From the NCBI RefSeq assembly GCF_008935055.1, contig NZ_CP043028.1, positions 571,501-635,500 on the forward strand: 64,000 bases of DNA. The letters run 5' to 3'. Below, piece after piece: positions 52,164-60,228 of the stretch; position 1 is the stretch's first letter, and each line of letters starts with the position of its first letter. The notes under the pieces are model-generated. The model was not told where the DNA came from and did no database searches. It worked only from the letters and a program-made list of their open reading frames with translations. Position numbers and translations under genes: made by a program. This DNA is from Pseudobutyrivibrio xylanivorans. Its GTDB lineage: Bacteria > Bacillota > Clostridia > Lachnospirales > Lachnospiraceae.

Positions 52164-52186
52164 ATGCCGGCTGCGGGACTTGAACC
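52164..52186. repeat. attR within the tRNA-Leu 3' end
   Basis: Identical over 23 bp to 41298-41320. It overlaps the T arm and acceptor stem of tRNA-Leu, the usual crossover zone of integrases that use tRNA genes. Confidence 0.9.
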
Positions 52187-52248
52187 CGCACGATGTTGCC
52201 ATCAACAGATTTTGAGTCTGCCTCGTCTGCCAATTCCGACAAGCCGGC
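52165..52248 (-). tRNA. tRNA-Leu (anticodon CAA)
   Basis: Minus-strand class II tRNA. The acceptor stem is GCCGGCU/AGCCGGC, the anticodon loop CUCAAAA gives CAA, a long variable arm (UGAUGGCAACAUC) follows, and the T arm is GCGGGUUCAAGUCCCGC. The CCA is not encoded. It is the integration site of the element. Confidence 0.95.
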
Positions 52249-52318
52249 GTCCGAAGACTAGTATACTAAAAGGGGCTATCTTTTTCAACAATAAAATAAA
52301 AAAGTTTGCCCCTTTCTT

Positions 52319-53590
52319 TTACTTTTTTAAGATTCCATCTACAACCCCAAGTCCATCAAAGGTTGCAAGATAATCTTTGATTGTCTCTGGTCTTCTAATA
52401 AGCTTGAAGCCTCCATCTTCCCGCAAAAGAACCTCGGCACTCTTGAGCTTTCCATTGTAATTGTAGCCCATAGAATAACCGTGCGCACCTGTGTCATGGA
52501 TAAACAAAACGTCACCCATATCAACCTTTGGAAGCTTTCTGTCTACTGCAAATTTATCACAATTTTCACAGAGGGAACCGGTTACATCATAAACATGATC
52601 TTCTGGATCATTTTCTTTTCCAAGCACTGTCACATGATGGTAAGAGCCATAAACAGCTGGACGCATCAAATCAACTGCGCATGCATCAACACCGATGTAC
52701 TCCTTGTAAATGTGCTTCTCGTGAATGGCAGTGGTAACAAGTCCTCCAAATGGGCCTGTCATGAAACGTCCCATCTCAGTTAAGATTGCCACATTGCCAA
52801 GTCCTGCTGGAACCAATATTTCATCGAAAGCTTTGTGAACTCCCTCTCCAATTACCGCAATATCATTTGCAGTCTGATCTGGACGATATGCAATACCTAC
52901 TCCACCGGAAAGATTTACAAAGGAAAGTGCTATTCCCGTCTTTTCCTTCAACTCAACAATAAGCTCAAAAAGAGTTCTGGCGAGAGTTGGATAATAATCA
53001 TTAGTAACAGTGTTTGAAACAAGGAATGCATGAATTCCAAATTCTTCAACGCCCTTATCTCTAAGAATCTGGTATGCTTCGAAAATCTGCTCCTTGGTCA
53101 TACCATATTTGCTATCTCCAGGATTATCCATGATGCCATTTGCCAGCTCATAAACACCACCCGGATTGAAACGGCAGCACATTTTCTTTGGAAAATGTCC
53201 AACTACCTTTTCATAAAAATCAATATGTGTGAAATCATCAAGATTAACGATTACTCCTAAATCATCAGCGTACTTAAACTCGTCAGCTGGAGTATCATTG
53301 GAAGAAAACATCACATCGTCGCCCTTGAAACCAAGCTCGTTAGAAAGAGCAAGCTCGACGTAAGAGGCGCAGTCAACACCACAGCCTTCCTCCTGTAATA
53401 TTTTAAGAATAAATGGATTCGGGTTTGCCTTTACAGCAAAATATTCCTTAAAGCCCTTGTTCCAACTAAAGGCTTTGTTAACAGCCCTCGCATTCTCACG
53501 AATGCCCTTTTCATCATAAATGTTGAAAGGGGTTGGTATCTGCTTTGTAATCTCTTGAATTTTTTCTTTTGTAACAAATGGGGTTTTCAT
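52319..53590 (-). CDS. lysA: diaminopimelate decarboxylase
   Basis: PLP enzyme for the last step of lysine synthesis. The 423-residue fold III decarboxylase has the PLP lysine in EYFAVKANPNPFIL, NLSGGVGIAY as the phosphate-binding glycine loop, EMGRFMTGPFG, and the substrate cysteine in GSLCENCDKF. The start overlaps the lytic transglycosylase stop (ATGA). Related ornithine or carboxynorspermidine decarboxylases share the fold, but the CENCD motif fits LysA-like enzymes. Confidence 0.88.
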   Translation of the reverse strand: MKTPFVTKEKIQEITKQIPTPFNIYDEKGIRENARAVNKAFSWNKGFKEYFAVKANPNPFILKILQEEGCGVDCASYVELALSNELGFKGDDVMFSSNDTPADEFKYADDLGVIVNLDDFTHIDFYEKVVGHFPKKMCCRFNPGGVYELANGIMDNPGDSKYGMTKEQIFEAYQILRDKGVEEFGIHAFLVSNTVTNDYYPTLARTLFELIVELKEKTGIALSFVNLSGGVGIAYRPDQTANDIAVIGEGVHKAFDEILVPAGLGNVAILTEMGRFMTGPFGGLVTTAIHEKHIYKEYIGVDACAVDLMRPAVYGSYHHVTVLGKENDPEDHVYDVTGSLCENCDKFAVDRKLPKVDMGDVLFIHDTGAHGYSMGYNYNGKLKSAEVLLREDGGFKLIRRPETIKDYLATFDGLGVVDGILKK

Positions 53591-54270
53591 AAATAATTAA
53601 TCTCCGCTAGTGTATTCTTTAGTACCTGGTATTCGTCTGCGTCTGGAAGTTCTCTAAGGAGCTTTTTCAAATCTGCTTCTAAGTCCTCGCGGCTTGCAGT
53701 CCTCGATACATAATTTGTATAAGGAACATTTGCGCCTCGTCTCATGATAGCTTTGATATTCTTCACATAATTCTGCGTTTCGACATAAGGTGGAATGCCA
53801 TTATATTCCTTCACCGCATTGCTACCTGCATTGTAGGCAGCCAGTGCTTTTTCAACGTTACCTCCAAATTCCTGAAGCTTCTCAGAAATATACTTGGCTC
53901 CTGCCATAATGTTTTCGTAGGCATCGTATGGATGCTCCAGTCCAAGATGTTTGGCTGTCTCTGGCATAATTTGCATGATACCCATCGCACCACTTTTGCT
54001 GACAGCATTAGTATTAAAGCCTGATTCCTGTTGAGCCATAGCAGTTAATAAATCGTAACTGACTCCATACTTTCTGCTTGCCTCAATAAAAATGTCCTTG
54101 TAGCTTGTGGCACTCTTGATTGTGGAAGCCACTGTCGTGGTATTCAAAGCCTTTTCAAATGCCTTGCTTACAGATGTTGAACCGCCACTCTTGGTGTCGT
54201 TTTCCCTAAGCTTTTCGATTATCTCTTCATAGATAAACTGTGCTCCCGGTGACACTACTGATATTTTCAT
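53587..54270 (-). CDS. lytic transglycosylase, SLT family
   Basis: A 227-residue murein-cleaving enzyme. The SLT domain (residues about 65-180) has the catalytic Glu in AMAQQESGFN, SGAMGIMQIMPETAKHLGL and ALAAYNAGSNAV. The N-terminus lacks a signal peptide, so export may follow a non-classical or flagellar route, as for some rod-associated muramidases. It overlaps lysA by 4 bp, an odd pairing of lysine/diaminopimelate synthesis with wall cleavage. Confidence 0.87.
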   Translation of the reverse strand: MKISVVSPGAQFIYEEIIEKLRENDTKSGGSTSVSKAFEKALNTTTVASTIKSATSYKDIFIEASRKYGVSYDLLTAMAQQESGFNTNAVSKSGAMGIMQIMPETAKHLGLEHPYDAYENIMAGAKYISEKLQEFGGNVEKALAAYNAGSNAVKEYNGIPPYVETQNYVKNIKAIMRRGANVPYTNYVSRTASREDLEADLKKLLRELPDADEYQVLKNTLAEINYL

Positions 54271-54368
54271 ACTCTTCCCCTAAAATACCTCTGAAACATC
54301 AACAAATTTCTACCAATATCTTGACTTCATCACCCATCTTTGATATCCTTTTTCTTGCTGAAAAGCAA

Positions 54369-54440
54369 GCTGGCGTGGCTCAGAGGTAGAGCACTTCCTT
54401 GGTAAGGAAGGGGTCACGGGTTCAATTCCCGTCGCCAGCT
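54369..54440 (+). tRNA. tRNA-Thr (anticodon GGT)
   Basis: Acceptor stem GCTGGCG/CGCCAGC, anticodon stem CTTCC/GGAAG with loop TTGGTAA giving GGT, T arm CACGGGTTCAATTCCCGTC-type. The CCA is not encoded. A run of seven T follows at once. Confidence 0.95.
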
Positions 54441-54457
54441 TTTTTTGTTTTGCTAAA

Positions 54458-54639
54458 GTTCTGCTCAAGAATTAATAAAAAGAAAATTAGTCCTTCAAAT
54501 TTATTTGAGAGGGCTGTTTTTCTTTTTATTAATTCTGCATTGTAGGACCAAATCCACATGAATAATCTTTGTCTCATAAAATGAGACATAAGTGCTGAAA
54601 GCACTTGATTATGAATTGTGATTTGGTCTTGAGCAGAAC
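54458..54639. ncRNA. 182-nt multi-branched palindromic element
   Basis: A 12-bp perfect base stem (GTTCTGCTCAAG at 54458-54469 with CTTGAGCAGAAC at 54628-54639) closes two arms. Arm 1 is an 18-bp perfect stem (54469-54486 with 54518-54535), extended by AGTCCTTCAAAT/ATTTGAGAGGGCT. Arm 2 has GACCAAATC/GATTTGGTC and ATAATC/GATTAT and carries two tip hairpins, TGTCTCAT-AAA-ATGAGACA and AAGTGCT-GAA-AGCACTT. It may be a structured RNA or a small palindromic mobile repeat. No gene lies in 54441-54839. Confidence 0.55.
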
Positions 54640-54839
54640 CCTTTAACTTAACTTGCTCTACACTTTACCATAATAAAGTGGTGATGTAAACCCCATACAT
54701 TAATTGTATACAATCCATTCTTTAGATTCAATTTTTCCAACAATCTTTCAAACTTTTTTCATATGTTTTCTATTTTCATTTGAAATATCCACCTATTATC
54801 TTTACTATATTATTAGTTATTTCTAAGGAGTACTATATT

Positions 54840-55466
54840 ATGGCAAAGAAAAATTTTTATGCTGTGAGAGTAGGCAAAGCTCCCGGCATTTATAAAACCT
54901 GGCCAGAGTGTCAGGCGAATACTTCTGGTTTTCCTGGAGCTGTTTTCAAAGGCTTTGAAACCTTAGTTGAGGCGGAAGCTTTTATGAGCGGAGCGCCAGT
55001 TTCAGCAGAGAATGTAGATGATAGTGCCGGTGTCACCAACCTCCCAGCAATTTATGCATTTACCGACGGTTCTTTCAATGTAGCAACAGGCGTCTACGGA
55101 TTTGGAGGTTTTTTGCACTATAGCGATGTCGAGGATGATATAGAGATTCGTGGAAACGGAAACGATCCCGATGAAGCGGTTTCTAGAAATGTTTCTGGTG
55201 AGGTTCACGGAGCTGTTGCTGCCATGCACAAAGCGGTTGAACTTGGTATCACAGAAATGACTCTCTTCTATGATTACGAAGGTGTGGAAAAATGGCCTCT
55301 TCGTCTCTGGAAAACCAACAAGAAAATTTCCATGTTTTATGTTTCCGAATACGACAAGGTCAAAGATAAATTAAAGGTCAACTTCGTTCATGTAAAGGCC
55401 CACACAGGAATTCCTGGTAATGAGGCTGCCGACAGAATGGCTAAAGAAGAAGTTGGTTTATTATAG
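54840..55466 (+). CDS. rnhA: ribonuclease H with viroplasmin-like N-terminal domain
   Basis: A 208-residue RNase H1 type enzyme that removes RNA from RNA-DNA hybrids. Residues 1-50 form the hybrid-binding viroplasmin domain (KNFYAVRVGKAPGIYKTWPE, SGFPGAVFKGF). The catalytic domain has AFTDGSF, GEVHGAV, FYDYEGV and HVKAHTGIPGNEAADRMAKE, giving the D-E-D-D set. I chose the ATG at 54840 behind AAGGAG over the upstream one. It lies 13 nt before the M42 gene, so the two are probably co-transcribed. Confidence 0.94.
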   Translation: MAKKNFYAVRVGKAPGIYKTWPECQANTSGFPGAVFKGFETLVEAEAFMSGAPVSAENVDDSAGVTNLPAIYAFTDGSFNVATGVYGFGGFLHYSDVEDDIEIRGNGNDPDEAVSRNVSGEVHGAVAAMHKAVELGITEMTLFYDYEGVEKWPLRLWKTNKKISMFYVSEYDKVKDKLKVNFVHVKAHTGIPGNEAADRMAKEEVGLL

Positions 55467-55479
55467 GAGGATACAGATT

Positions 55480-56517
55480 ATGCAGACAAAAAAATACGTT
55501 GATTACATGGTTCAGCAGACCGTTGATATCTTAGGAATCGACAGCCCAACAGGTTTTACAGCAAAAGCTGCTGAGCACCTTATCAAAGAATACGAGAAGC
55601 TTGGCTACAAGCCTGTGATGACTACAAAGGGTGGCATCCTTGTTGACCTTGGTGGAAAAAACGAAGATGCTGCCATCCTTATCGAAGCTCACATGGATAC
55701 TCTTGGCGGCATGGTTTGTCAGATTAAGAGCAATGGTAATCTTGAACTCACTCCACTTGGCGGTTTTTCACCAAATAATGGTGAGGCTGAGAATTGCCGC
55801 ATCTATACACGTGATGGAAAGATTTATGAAGGTACCTTCCAGCTCAACGATGCTTCTGTTCACGTAAATGATGATTACTCTTCTAAGACTCGTGAATTTA
55901 AGGGGATGGAGGTTGTAATTGATGAAGAGGTTTCTTCAGCAGATGACACAAAGAAGCTTGGTATAATGATTGGCGATATTGTTGCATTCGAGCCACGTAC
56001 CCGCGTAACGGAATCAGGCTATATCAAGAGCCGTTTCTTAGATGATAAGCTGTCTGTTGGCATTCTCCTTGGTCAGGCTAAATATTTTGCTGACAACAAG
56101 ATTACACCTGATAGAAAGGTTTACCACCACATCACTGTTTACGAGGAGGTTGGTCATGGTGCTTGTGGCACAGTACCAGAAGGCGTCACTGAAATTCTTT
56201 CTGTAGATATGGGATGCATTGGTGAAGGACTAGACTGCAAAGAAACTCAGGTAAGTATCTGCGCAAAGGATTCTGCTGGTCCTTACAACTATGATGTTGT
56301 CACAGCTCTTGTAAACACTGCTAAAGCCAACAAAATCGATTTTGCCATTGATGTGTACCCACACTATGGCTCAGATGCAGATGCAGCTTTAAAGGCTGGT
56401 TACGACGTAAAACATGGACTCATCGGAGCCGGTGTTTACGCAAGCCACGGCTACGAGCGTTCGCACAAGAAGGGCGTCGAAAATACCTTCCGCTTGCTCG
56501 TAGAGTACGTAAGATAA
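55480..56517 (+). CDS. M42-family aminopeptidase
   Basis: A 345-residue co-catalytic metallopeptidase. Metal ligands are in IEAHMDTLGG, FLDDKLSVG, YEEVGHGACG, SVDMGCIGEG and the C-terminal GVYASHGYERSHKKG. It probably removes N-terminal residues from peptides in the cytoplasm; the family also contains glucanase-annotated members by mistake. The ATG at 55480 has TAGGAGG upstream and follows rnhA directly. The repeated 3' element starts 13 nt after its stop. Confidence 0.92.
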   Translation: MQTKKYVDYMVQQTVDILGIDSPTGFTAKAAEHLIKEYEKLGYKPVMTTKGGILVDLGGKNEDAAILIEAHMDTLGGMVCQIKSNGNLELTPLGGFSPNNGEAENCRIYTRDGKIYEGTFQLNDASVHVNDDYSSKTREFKGMEVVIDEEVSSADDTKKLGIMIGDIVAFEPRTRVTESGYIKSRFLDDKLSVGILLGQAKYFADNKITPDRKVYHHITVYEEVGHGACGTVPEGVTEILSVDMGCIGEGLDCKETQVSICAKDSAGPYNYDVVTALVNTAKANKIDFAIDVYPHYGSDADAALKAGYDVKHGLIGAGVYASHGYERSHKKGVENTFRLLVEYVR

Positions 56518-56530
56518 AATCAATCAAAAT

Positions 56531-56622
56531 GACCCCATAGTTACGGCCACAAGCCTTAGGTCTCTCTATGCGACTACGTGTCTTACTGAGAGACCCAAGA
56601 GCTTGATGCCTACTATGGGGTC
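56531..56622 (+). terminator. repeated structured 3' element, copy 2 (after the M42 gene)
   Basis: Base stem GACCCCATAG/CTATGGGGTC, conserved strands TTACGGCCACAAGCCTTAGG and AAGAGCTTGATGCCTAC, arm GGTCTCT/AGAGACC with tip CGACTACGTGTC, then TTTTAATTC. It lies in the same orientation relative to its gene as copies 1 and 3. Confidence 0.7.
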
Positions 56623-56669
56623 TTTTAATTCTTTCTAATATTTATTCTAGTATTTCTTCTCAAGTACTT

Positions 56670-57530
56670 TTATCGTCCAATGACTCCTACGAATCCGCAT
56701 ACGAGTACGAGCACGCCAAGCGCAATACGGTACCATCCAAATACTTTGAAGTCGTGCTTCTTGATGTAATCCATAAGGAACTTGATTACGAACATTGAAA
56801 CAGCGAATGCTACTAACATTCCTACACCAAGTATTATTGCTTCCATAGCTGTAAAGCTGAAACCAAACTTAAGAATTTTAAGTAAGCTTGCTCCAAGCAT
56901 TACAGGGATTGCAAGGTAGAATGTGTACTCTGCTGCAACTGTGCGGGCAACACCAATGATGAGTGCGCCAACGATTGTTGCACCGGAACGTGATGTACCT
57001 GGGAAAATTGCTGCCAACAACTGAAACATACCAATCAAAAATGCTGTCATGTAACTGATATCTGCCACTGCATTAATCTTTGCATTCTTTCCTGAGTGCT
57101 TTGTCTCGACAATGATAAATGCCACGCCAAAAACAATAAGCGCAAGTGCTACACATGTTGGGTTGTAGAAAAGTTCTTCAAACAAATCATCCCAAAGAAC
57201 ACCTACGATTGCAGCTGGAACACATGAAACCAAAATGTGGAACCAAAGAACAACAATATCTTTCTTAATCCATTCGCCCACTCCTGAGTTGCTAAGTGGA
57301 GCTGCATTGTTTTTCTTTCCAAATGGCCAAATCTTATTCCAGAAAATAATTACTACTGCAAGGATAGCACCAAGCTGAATTACTACCTGAAACATGCTGT
57401 AGAATTCCTCTGAAACATCAAGCTTTACAAACTGATCTAAAAGAATCATATGGCCTGTGCTGCTAATTGGGAGCCACTCTGTGATACCCTCCACAATGCC
57501 AAACAAAATAGCCTTTAAAATCTCTATCAT
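56670..57530 (-). CDS. uppP: undecaprenyl-diphosphatase
   Basis: Membrane phosphatase that recycles the undecaprenyl carrier for peptidoglycan; more copies give bacitracin resistance. The 286-residue protein has the BacA signatures GIVEGITEWLPISSTGHMI and FPGTSRSGATI, with about eight hydrophobic helices. CTAGGAGG precedes the ATG. The leader of about 120 nt holds two strong hairpins. Confidence 0.96.
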   Translation of the reverse strand: MIEILKAILFGIVEGITEWLPISSTGHMILLDQFVKLDVSEEFYSMFQVVIQLGAILAVVIIFWNKIWPFGKKNNAAPLSNSGVGEWIKKDIVVLWFHILVSCVPAAIVGVLWDDLFEELFYNPTCVALALIVFGVAFIIVETKHSGKNAKINAVADISYMTAFLIGMFQLLAAIFPGTSRSGATIVGALIIGVARTVAAEYTFYLAIPVMLGASLLKILKFGFSFTAMEAIILGVGMLVAFAVSMFVIKFLMDYIKKHDFKVFGWYRIALGVLVLVCGFVGVIGR

Positions 57531-57576
57531 AACTAAATCCTCCTAGGTTTTTGGCTCGCCTGTTACGCTCTCAAGC

Positions 57577-57645
57577 CTTGGTAATGCTCCCTAGCGAGAT
57601 TGGCTACGGGAGCACCACCAAGAGCTAGATAGCTACAGGCTATCT
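57577..57645 (-). promoter_or_regulatory. uppP leader hairpins
   Basis: Read on the minus strand, AGATAGC-CTGTA-GCTATCT is followed by CTTGGT..GTGCTCCC pairing with GGGAGC..ACCAAG. They lie 50-115 nt before the uppP start. A regulatory role is possible. Confidence 0.4.
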
Positions 57646-57673
57646 TTACATAGTCATATATAATCATATACGC

Positions 57674-57709
57674 AAAAATAGACACCGTTGACGACTCAAC
57701 AGTGTCTAT
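57674..57709 (-). terminator. terminator of the alarmone synthetase gene
   Basis: ATAGACAC(C/T)GTTGA stem around a 4-nt loop, followed on the minus strand by TTTTTGCG, 30 nt after the stop. Confidence 0.75.
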
Positions 57710-57738
57710 GATATCACATTCGCTTTACGAACGAAACT

Positions 57739-58449
57739 TTATATTGTGTTGCCCTCGACAACTTTTTCCTGCCACCCATTGATGTGGCGTTGCTCTTCCC
57801 GTTCACGTTCAGCTTCTTCAAGCTTCGTCTGCATGATTGCATTGTTTAACTGAAGCATCTTCGTATCCATCATCGAAACGATTTCCGAACACTCTCGAAG
57901 ATCTCGGCTGATATACTCTGGTGCATTGCCTTCGAACTTGTAGTAAATCTTGTGCTCTAAGCTAGCCCAAAAATCCATACCAATGGTTCGAATCTGAATC
58001 TCTACCTTAGTATCTACAGTCTTGTCAGACAGGTAAATTGGAATAGTTACCAACATGTGATAGCTCTTGTAGCCGGAAACCTTTGGATTCTTAATATAGT
58101 CCTTGATTGAGACTACAGTAACATCTGTCTGACGTCCAATCATCTCGGCGATTTGATAAATATCCGAAGTGAAAGAACAAACAATTCTGACACCAGCAAT
58201 ATCATTACAATGCTCAATCATGCTTGGGATAGAAACCTCATAGCCATTTTTCTTGAGCTTTTTGACGATACTCTCTGGGGTCTTAACTCTGGTCTTGATA
58301 TACTCAATTGGATTATATTGATGTACCTGCTGGAATTCATCATTTAGAATCTCCACCTTGGTACGAAACTTTTTTATAGCTGACTCATACAGCAGCATGA
58401 CGGTATTCCAAGAATTAACTCCATCATCTGGAAACATGCTCATGTCCAA
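57739..58449 (-). CDS. small alarmone synthetase (RelQ-like GTP pyrophosphokinase)
   Basis: A 236-residue single-domain (p)ppGpp synthetase with no hydrolase or ACT domain. RelA/SpoT synthetase signatures are YIKTRVKTPESIVKKLKKNG, DIAGVRIVCSF, KVSGYKSYHMLV and VEIQIRTIGMDFWASLEHKI. I chose a TTG start at 58449: a perfect GGAGGTGA stands 8 nt before it, whereas the ATG at 58443 is 14 nt away. It lies alone between uppP and the MATE gene, each with its own signals. Confidence 0.9.
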   Translation of the reverse strand: MDMSMFPDDGVNSWNTVMLLYESAIKKFRTKVEILNDEFQQVHQYNPIEYIKTRVKTPESIVKKLKKNGYEVSIPSMIEHCNDIAGVRIVCSFTSDIYQIAEMIGRQTDVTVVSIKDYIKNPKVSGYKSYHMLVTIPIYLSDKTVDTKVEIQIRTIGMDFWASLEHKIYYKFEGNAPEYISRDLRECSEIVSMMDTKMLQLNNAIMQTKLEEAEREREEQRHINGWQEKVVEGNTI

Positions 58450-58537
58450 GAATGAATCACCTCCCCGTTTTTACTTCACCTCTATAATACCACAAAATCT
58501 CCCGAAAGATTATTAAGTCTTTCTTAAATATTCTAAT

Positions 58538-58595
58538 CCGTTGGTAGGCATCAAGCTCTTAGGTCTCTGTATGAGGCTGTAGCCGTAACCAACGG
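58538..58595 (-). terminator. repeated structured 3' element, copy 3 (after the second MATE gene)
   Basis: A shorter version: base stem CCGTTGG/CCAACGG, conserved strands TTACGGCTACAGCC and AAGAGCTTGATGCCTAC, with a reduced apical arm. It starts 6 nt after the MATE stop. No clear T-run follows. Confidence 0.6.
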
Positions 58596-58601
58596 GCTAG
58601 G

Positions 58602-59963
58602 TTATCGCCAAATGTGTTGTGTATCGAAGGCGTGTGGCCAGTCGCTGCGTAGGAGCCATATCGTAAATACGATAGAGGAGCACGCCCAAGTCAGCGGGTA
58701 GCACCAGCTGATGGTGGTGAACTTCGGTATGAAGCGAATGGCTGTGGTAACGTAGATGATGCGGACACCACACCAGAAGGTGAGCATAGTCACCATAGGT
58801 ACGATGGATTTGCCAGCACCACGCATTATTCCTGCTGCGCAATGTGAATATGCAAGCAGGCAATAGAAAAATGCACATGTCGCAACCTGCATATGTCCAA
58901 ATGCGATATCTTCTGGATTCTTTATGAACCAACCAAGACAGGTATCTGCAAAAATATAATATATAAGCCCTATGGACTCAGCAAGAAATACTCCAGCGGC
59001 GACACTCATACGAGCGCCTTTAACTGCTCTGTCGTATTTTCTGGCACCAAGATTCTGACTGATAAAAGTTGGTATCGCCATCGAAATACTTGTGATAGGA
59101 AGGAACACGAAGCCTTCAATCTTTGAGTATGCTCCCATTCCATTCATGGCGTGTGGACCAAATGCATTTATGTTTTTCTGAACAACGATATTTCCAATTG
59201 AGATAACTGAATTCTGCAGCCCCATAGGAAGTCCCTGAACCACAATTTCTCTCATCATTCTTGGATGCCACTTAAAAATTTCGCCCACTTTGATTCCAGT
59301 ATTATCGTCTATACGAATTAATCTTATGAAGCAAAGCAGTGCTGATATTCCCTGGGAAACAACTGTGGCAACTGCTGCACCAACAACTCCAGTGTGAAAG
59401 CCTGCTACAAGAACCAAATCCAGTGCAACATTCAACACAGATGAGAATAATAAGTACAACAATGGGTGATAACTATCTCCTACGGAACGCATTATGTTCA
59501 TAAATACATTGTATAAAACAATAGTCGAAATGCCACCGAAGTATATATTGAAGTATGCATAAGAATATGGCAAAACCTCAGCTGGTGTATCAATTATGCG
59601 AAGCATAATAGGTACAAAAACAACGCCAATGATTGTGGCAACTACACAACAAATCAGAGCAAAAAGCACATTGCTGTGAATTGATTTGCGCACATTTTCA
59701 TCATCACCAGCTCCAAAGTATCTGCTTATGATAATTCCACCGCCGGCACCCATTCCACCAAAAAAACCTACAATAAAAAAGCTCAAAGCTCCGCCTGAGC
59801 TAATAGCTGCAAAGGCATTGCTTTCAGCAAAGTTTCCAACGACCCATGCATCAGCTATATTGTACAGCTGCTGCAATAATTGGCCCATAAATAAAGGGAT
59901 GCAAAATTTAAACATCCCCTTACCTATAGAACCATTTAATAAATCAATTGATTTACTATTCAT
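58602..59963 (-). CDS. MATE-family efflux transporter
   Basis: A 453-residue exporter with about 12 membrane helices, starting MNSKSIDLLNGSIGKGMFKF. Family segments are QLLQQLYNIADAWVVGNF and MGAYSKIEGFVFLPITSISM, the latter typical of the second half. Start at 59963 (GATGAGGATT before it), immediately after the 87-aa gene stop. It is the last member of an overlapping chain from pfkA. Substrate unknown; it is only distantly similar to the MATE gene at 11590. Confidence 0.92.
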   Translation of the reverse strand: MNSKSIDLLNGSIGKGMFKFCIPLFMGQLLQQLYNIADAWVVGNFAESNAFAAISSGGALSFFIVGFFGGMGAGGGIIISRYFGAGDDENVRKSIHSNVLFALICCVVATIIGVVFVPIMLRIIDTPAEVLPYSYAYFNIYFGGISTIVLYNVFMNIMRSVGDSYHPLLYLLFSSVLNVALDLVLVAGFHTGVVGAAVATVVSQGISALLCFIRLIRIDDNTGIKVGEIFKWHPRMMREIVVQGLPMGLQNSVISIGNIVVQKNINAFGPHAMNGMGAYSKIEGFVFLPITSISMAIPTFISQNLGARKYDRAVKGARMSVAAGVFLAESIGLIYYIFADTCLGWFIKNPEDIAFGHMQVATCAFFYCLLAYSHCAAGIMRGAGKSIVPMVTMLTFWCGVRIIYVTTAIRFIPKFTTISWCYPLTWACSSIVFTIWLLRSDWPHAFDTQHIWR

Positions 59964-59964
59964 T

Positions 59965-60228
59965 TTAATCCTCATCTAATACATGTATCTCGAGATAATC
60001 AAAAGGTACTTCATCCACAAAATTATCCTGTGTGAAGCGTGCCTTCCCGTGACGCTTGAACTCGCGGATAGTTGAGTCCAGCCAAACTGGCTTGCTAGTG
60101 TCAAACTCATAGCTTGCTTTATCCACCGCATTAAAAATCTTGTGGGTGCGAGTCTCCTCTGAATTATCTTCTACAACAAGGTCATGGAGAAGACGATTAT
60201 CTTTCCACGATTTAAACCATATTCTCAT
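59965..60228 (-). CDS. conserved hypothetical protein, 87 aa
   Basis: A small, charged protein: MRIWFKSWKDNRLLHDLVVE, then a middle with SYEFDTSKPVWLDSTIREFK and an acidic end. No known domain is recognised. It overlaps the trmH-like gene by 17 bp and touches the MATE start, so it must be co-translated. The compact beta-strand pattern resembles small domains of unknown function in Lachnospiraceae; this is an impression only. Confidence 0.7.
   Translation of the reverse strand: MRIWFKSWKDNRLLHDLVVEDNSEETRTHKIFNAVDKASYEFDTSKPVWLDSTIREFKRHGKARFTQDNFVDEVPFDYLEIHVLDED

Larger units (their letters stand above)
41298..52186. mobile_element. integrative element in tRNA-Leu(CAA), about 10.9 kb
   Basis: It is bounded by a 23-bp direct repeat of the tRNA-Leu 3' end, with a tyrosine integrase gene next to the intact tRNA copy. 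Cargo comprises an Abi_2-type defence gene, four uncharacterised genes, a GHKL/LytTR pair and a MobC-like gene. No relaxase, replication gene or conjugation gene is visible, so transfer would need a helper. Because the integrase is split by IS110, the element is probably fixed. Confidence 0.88.
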
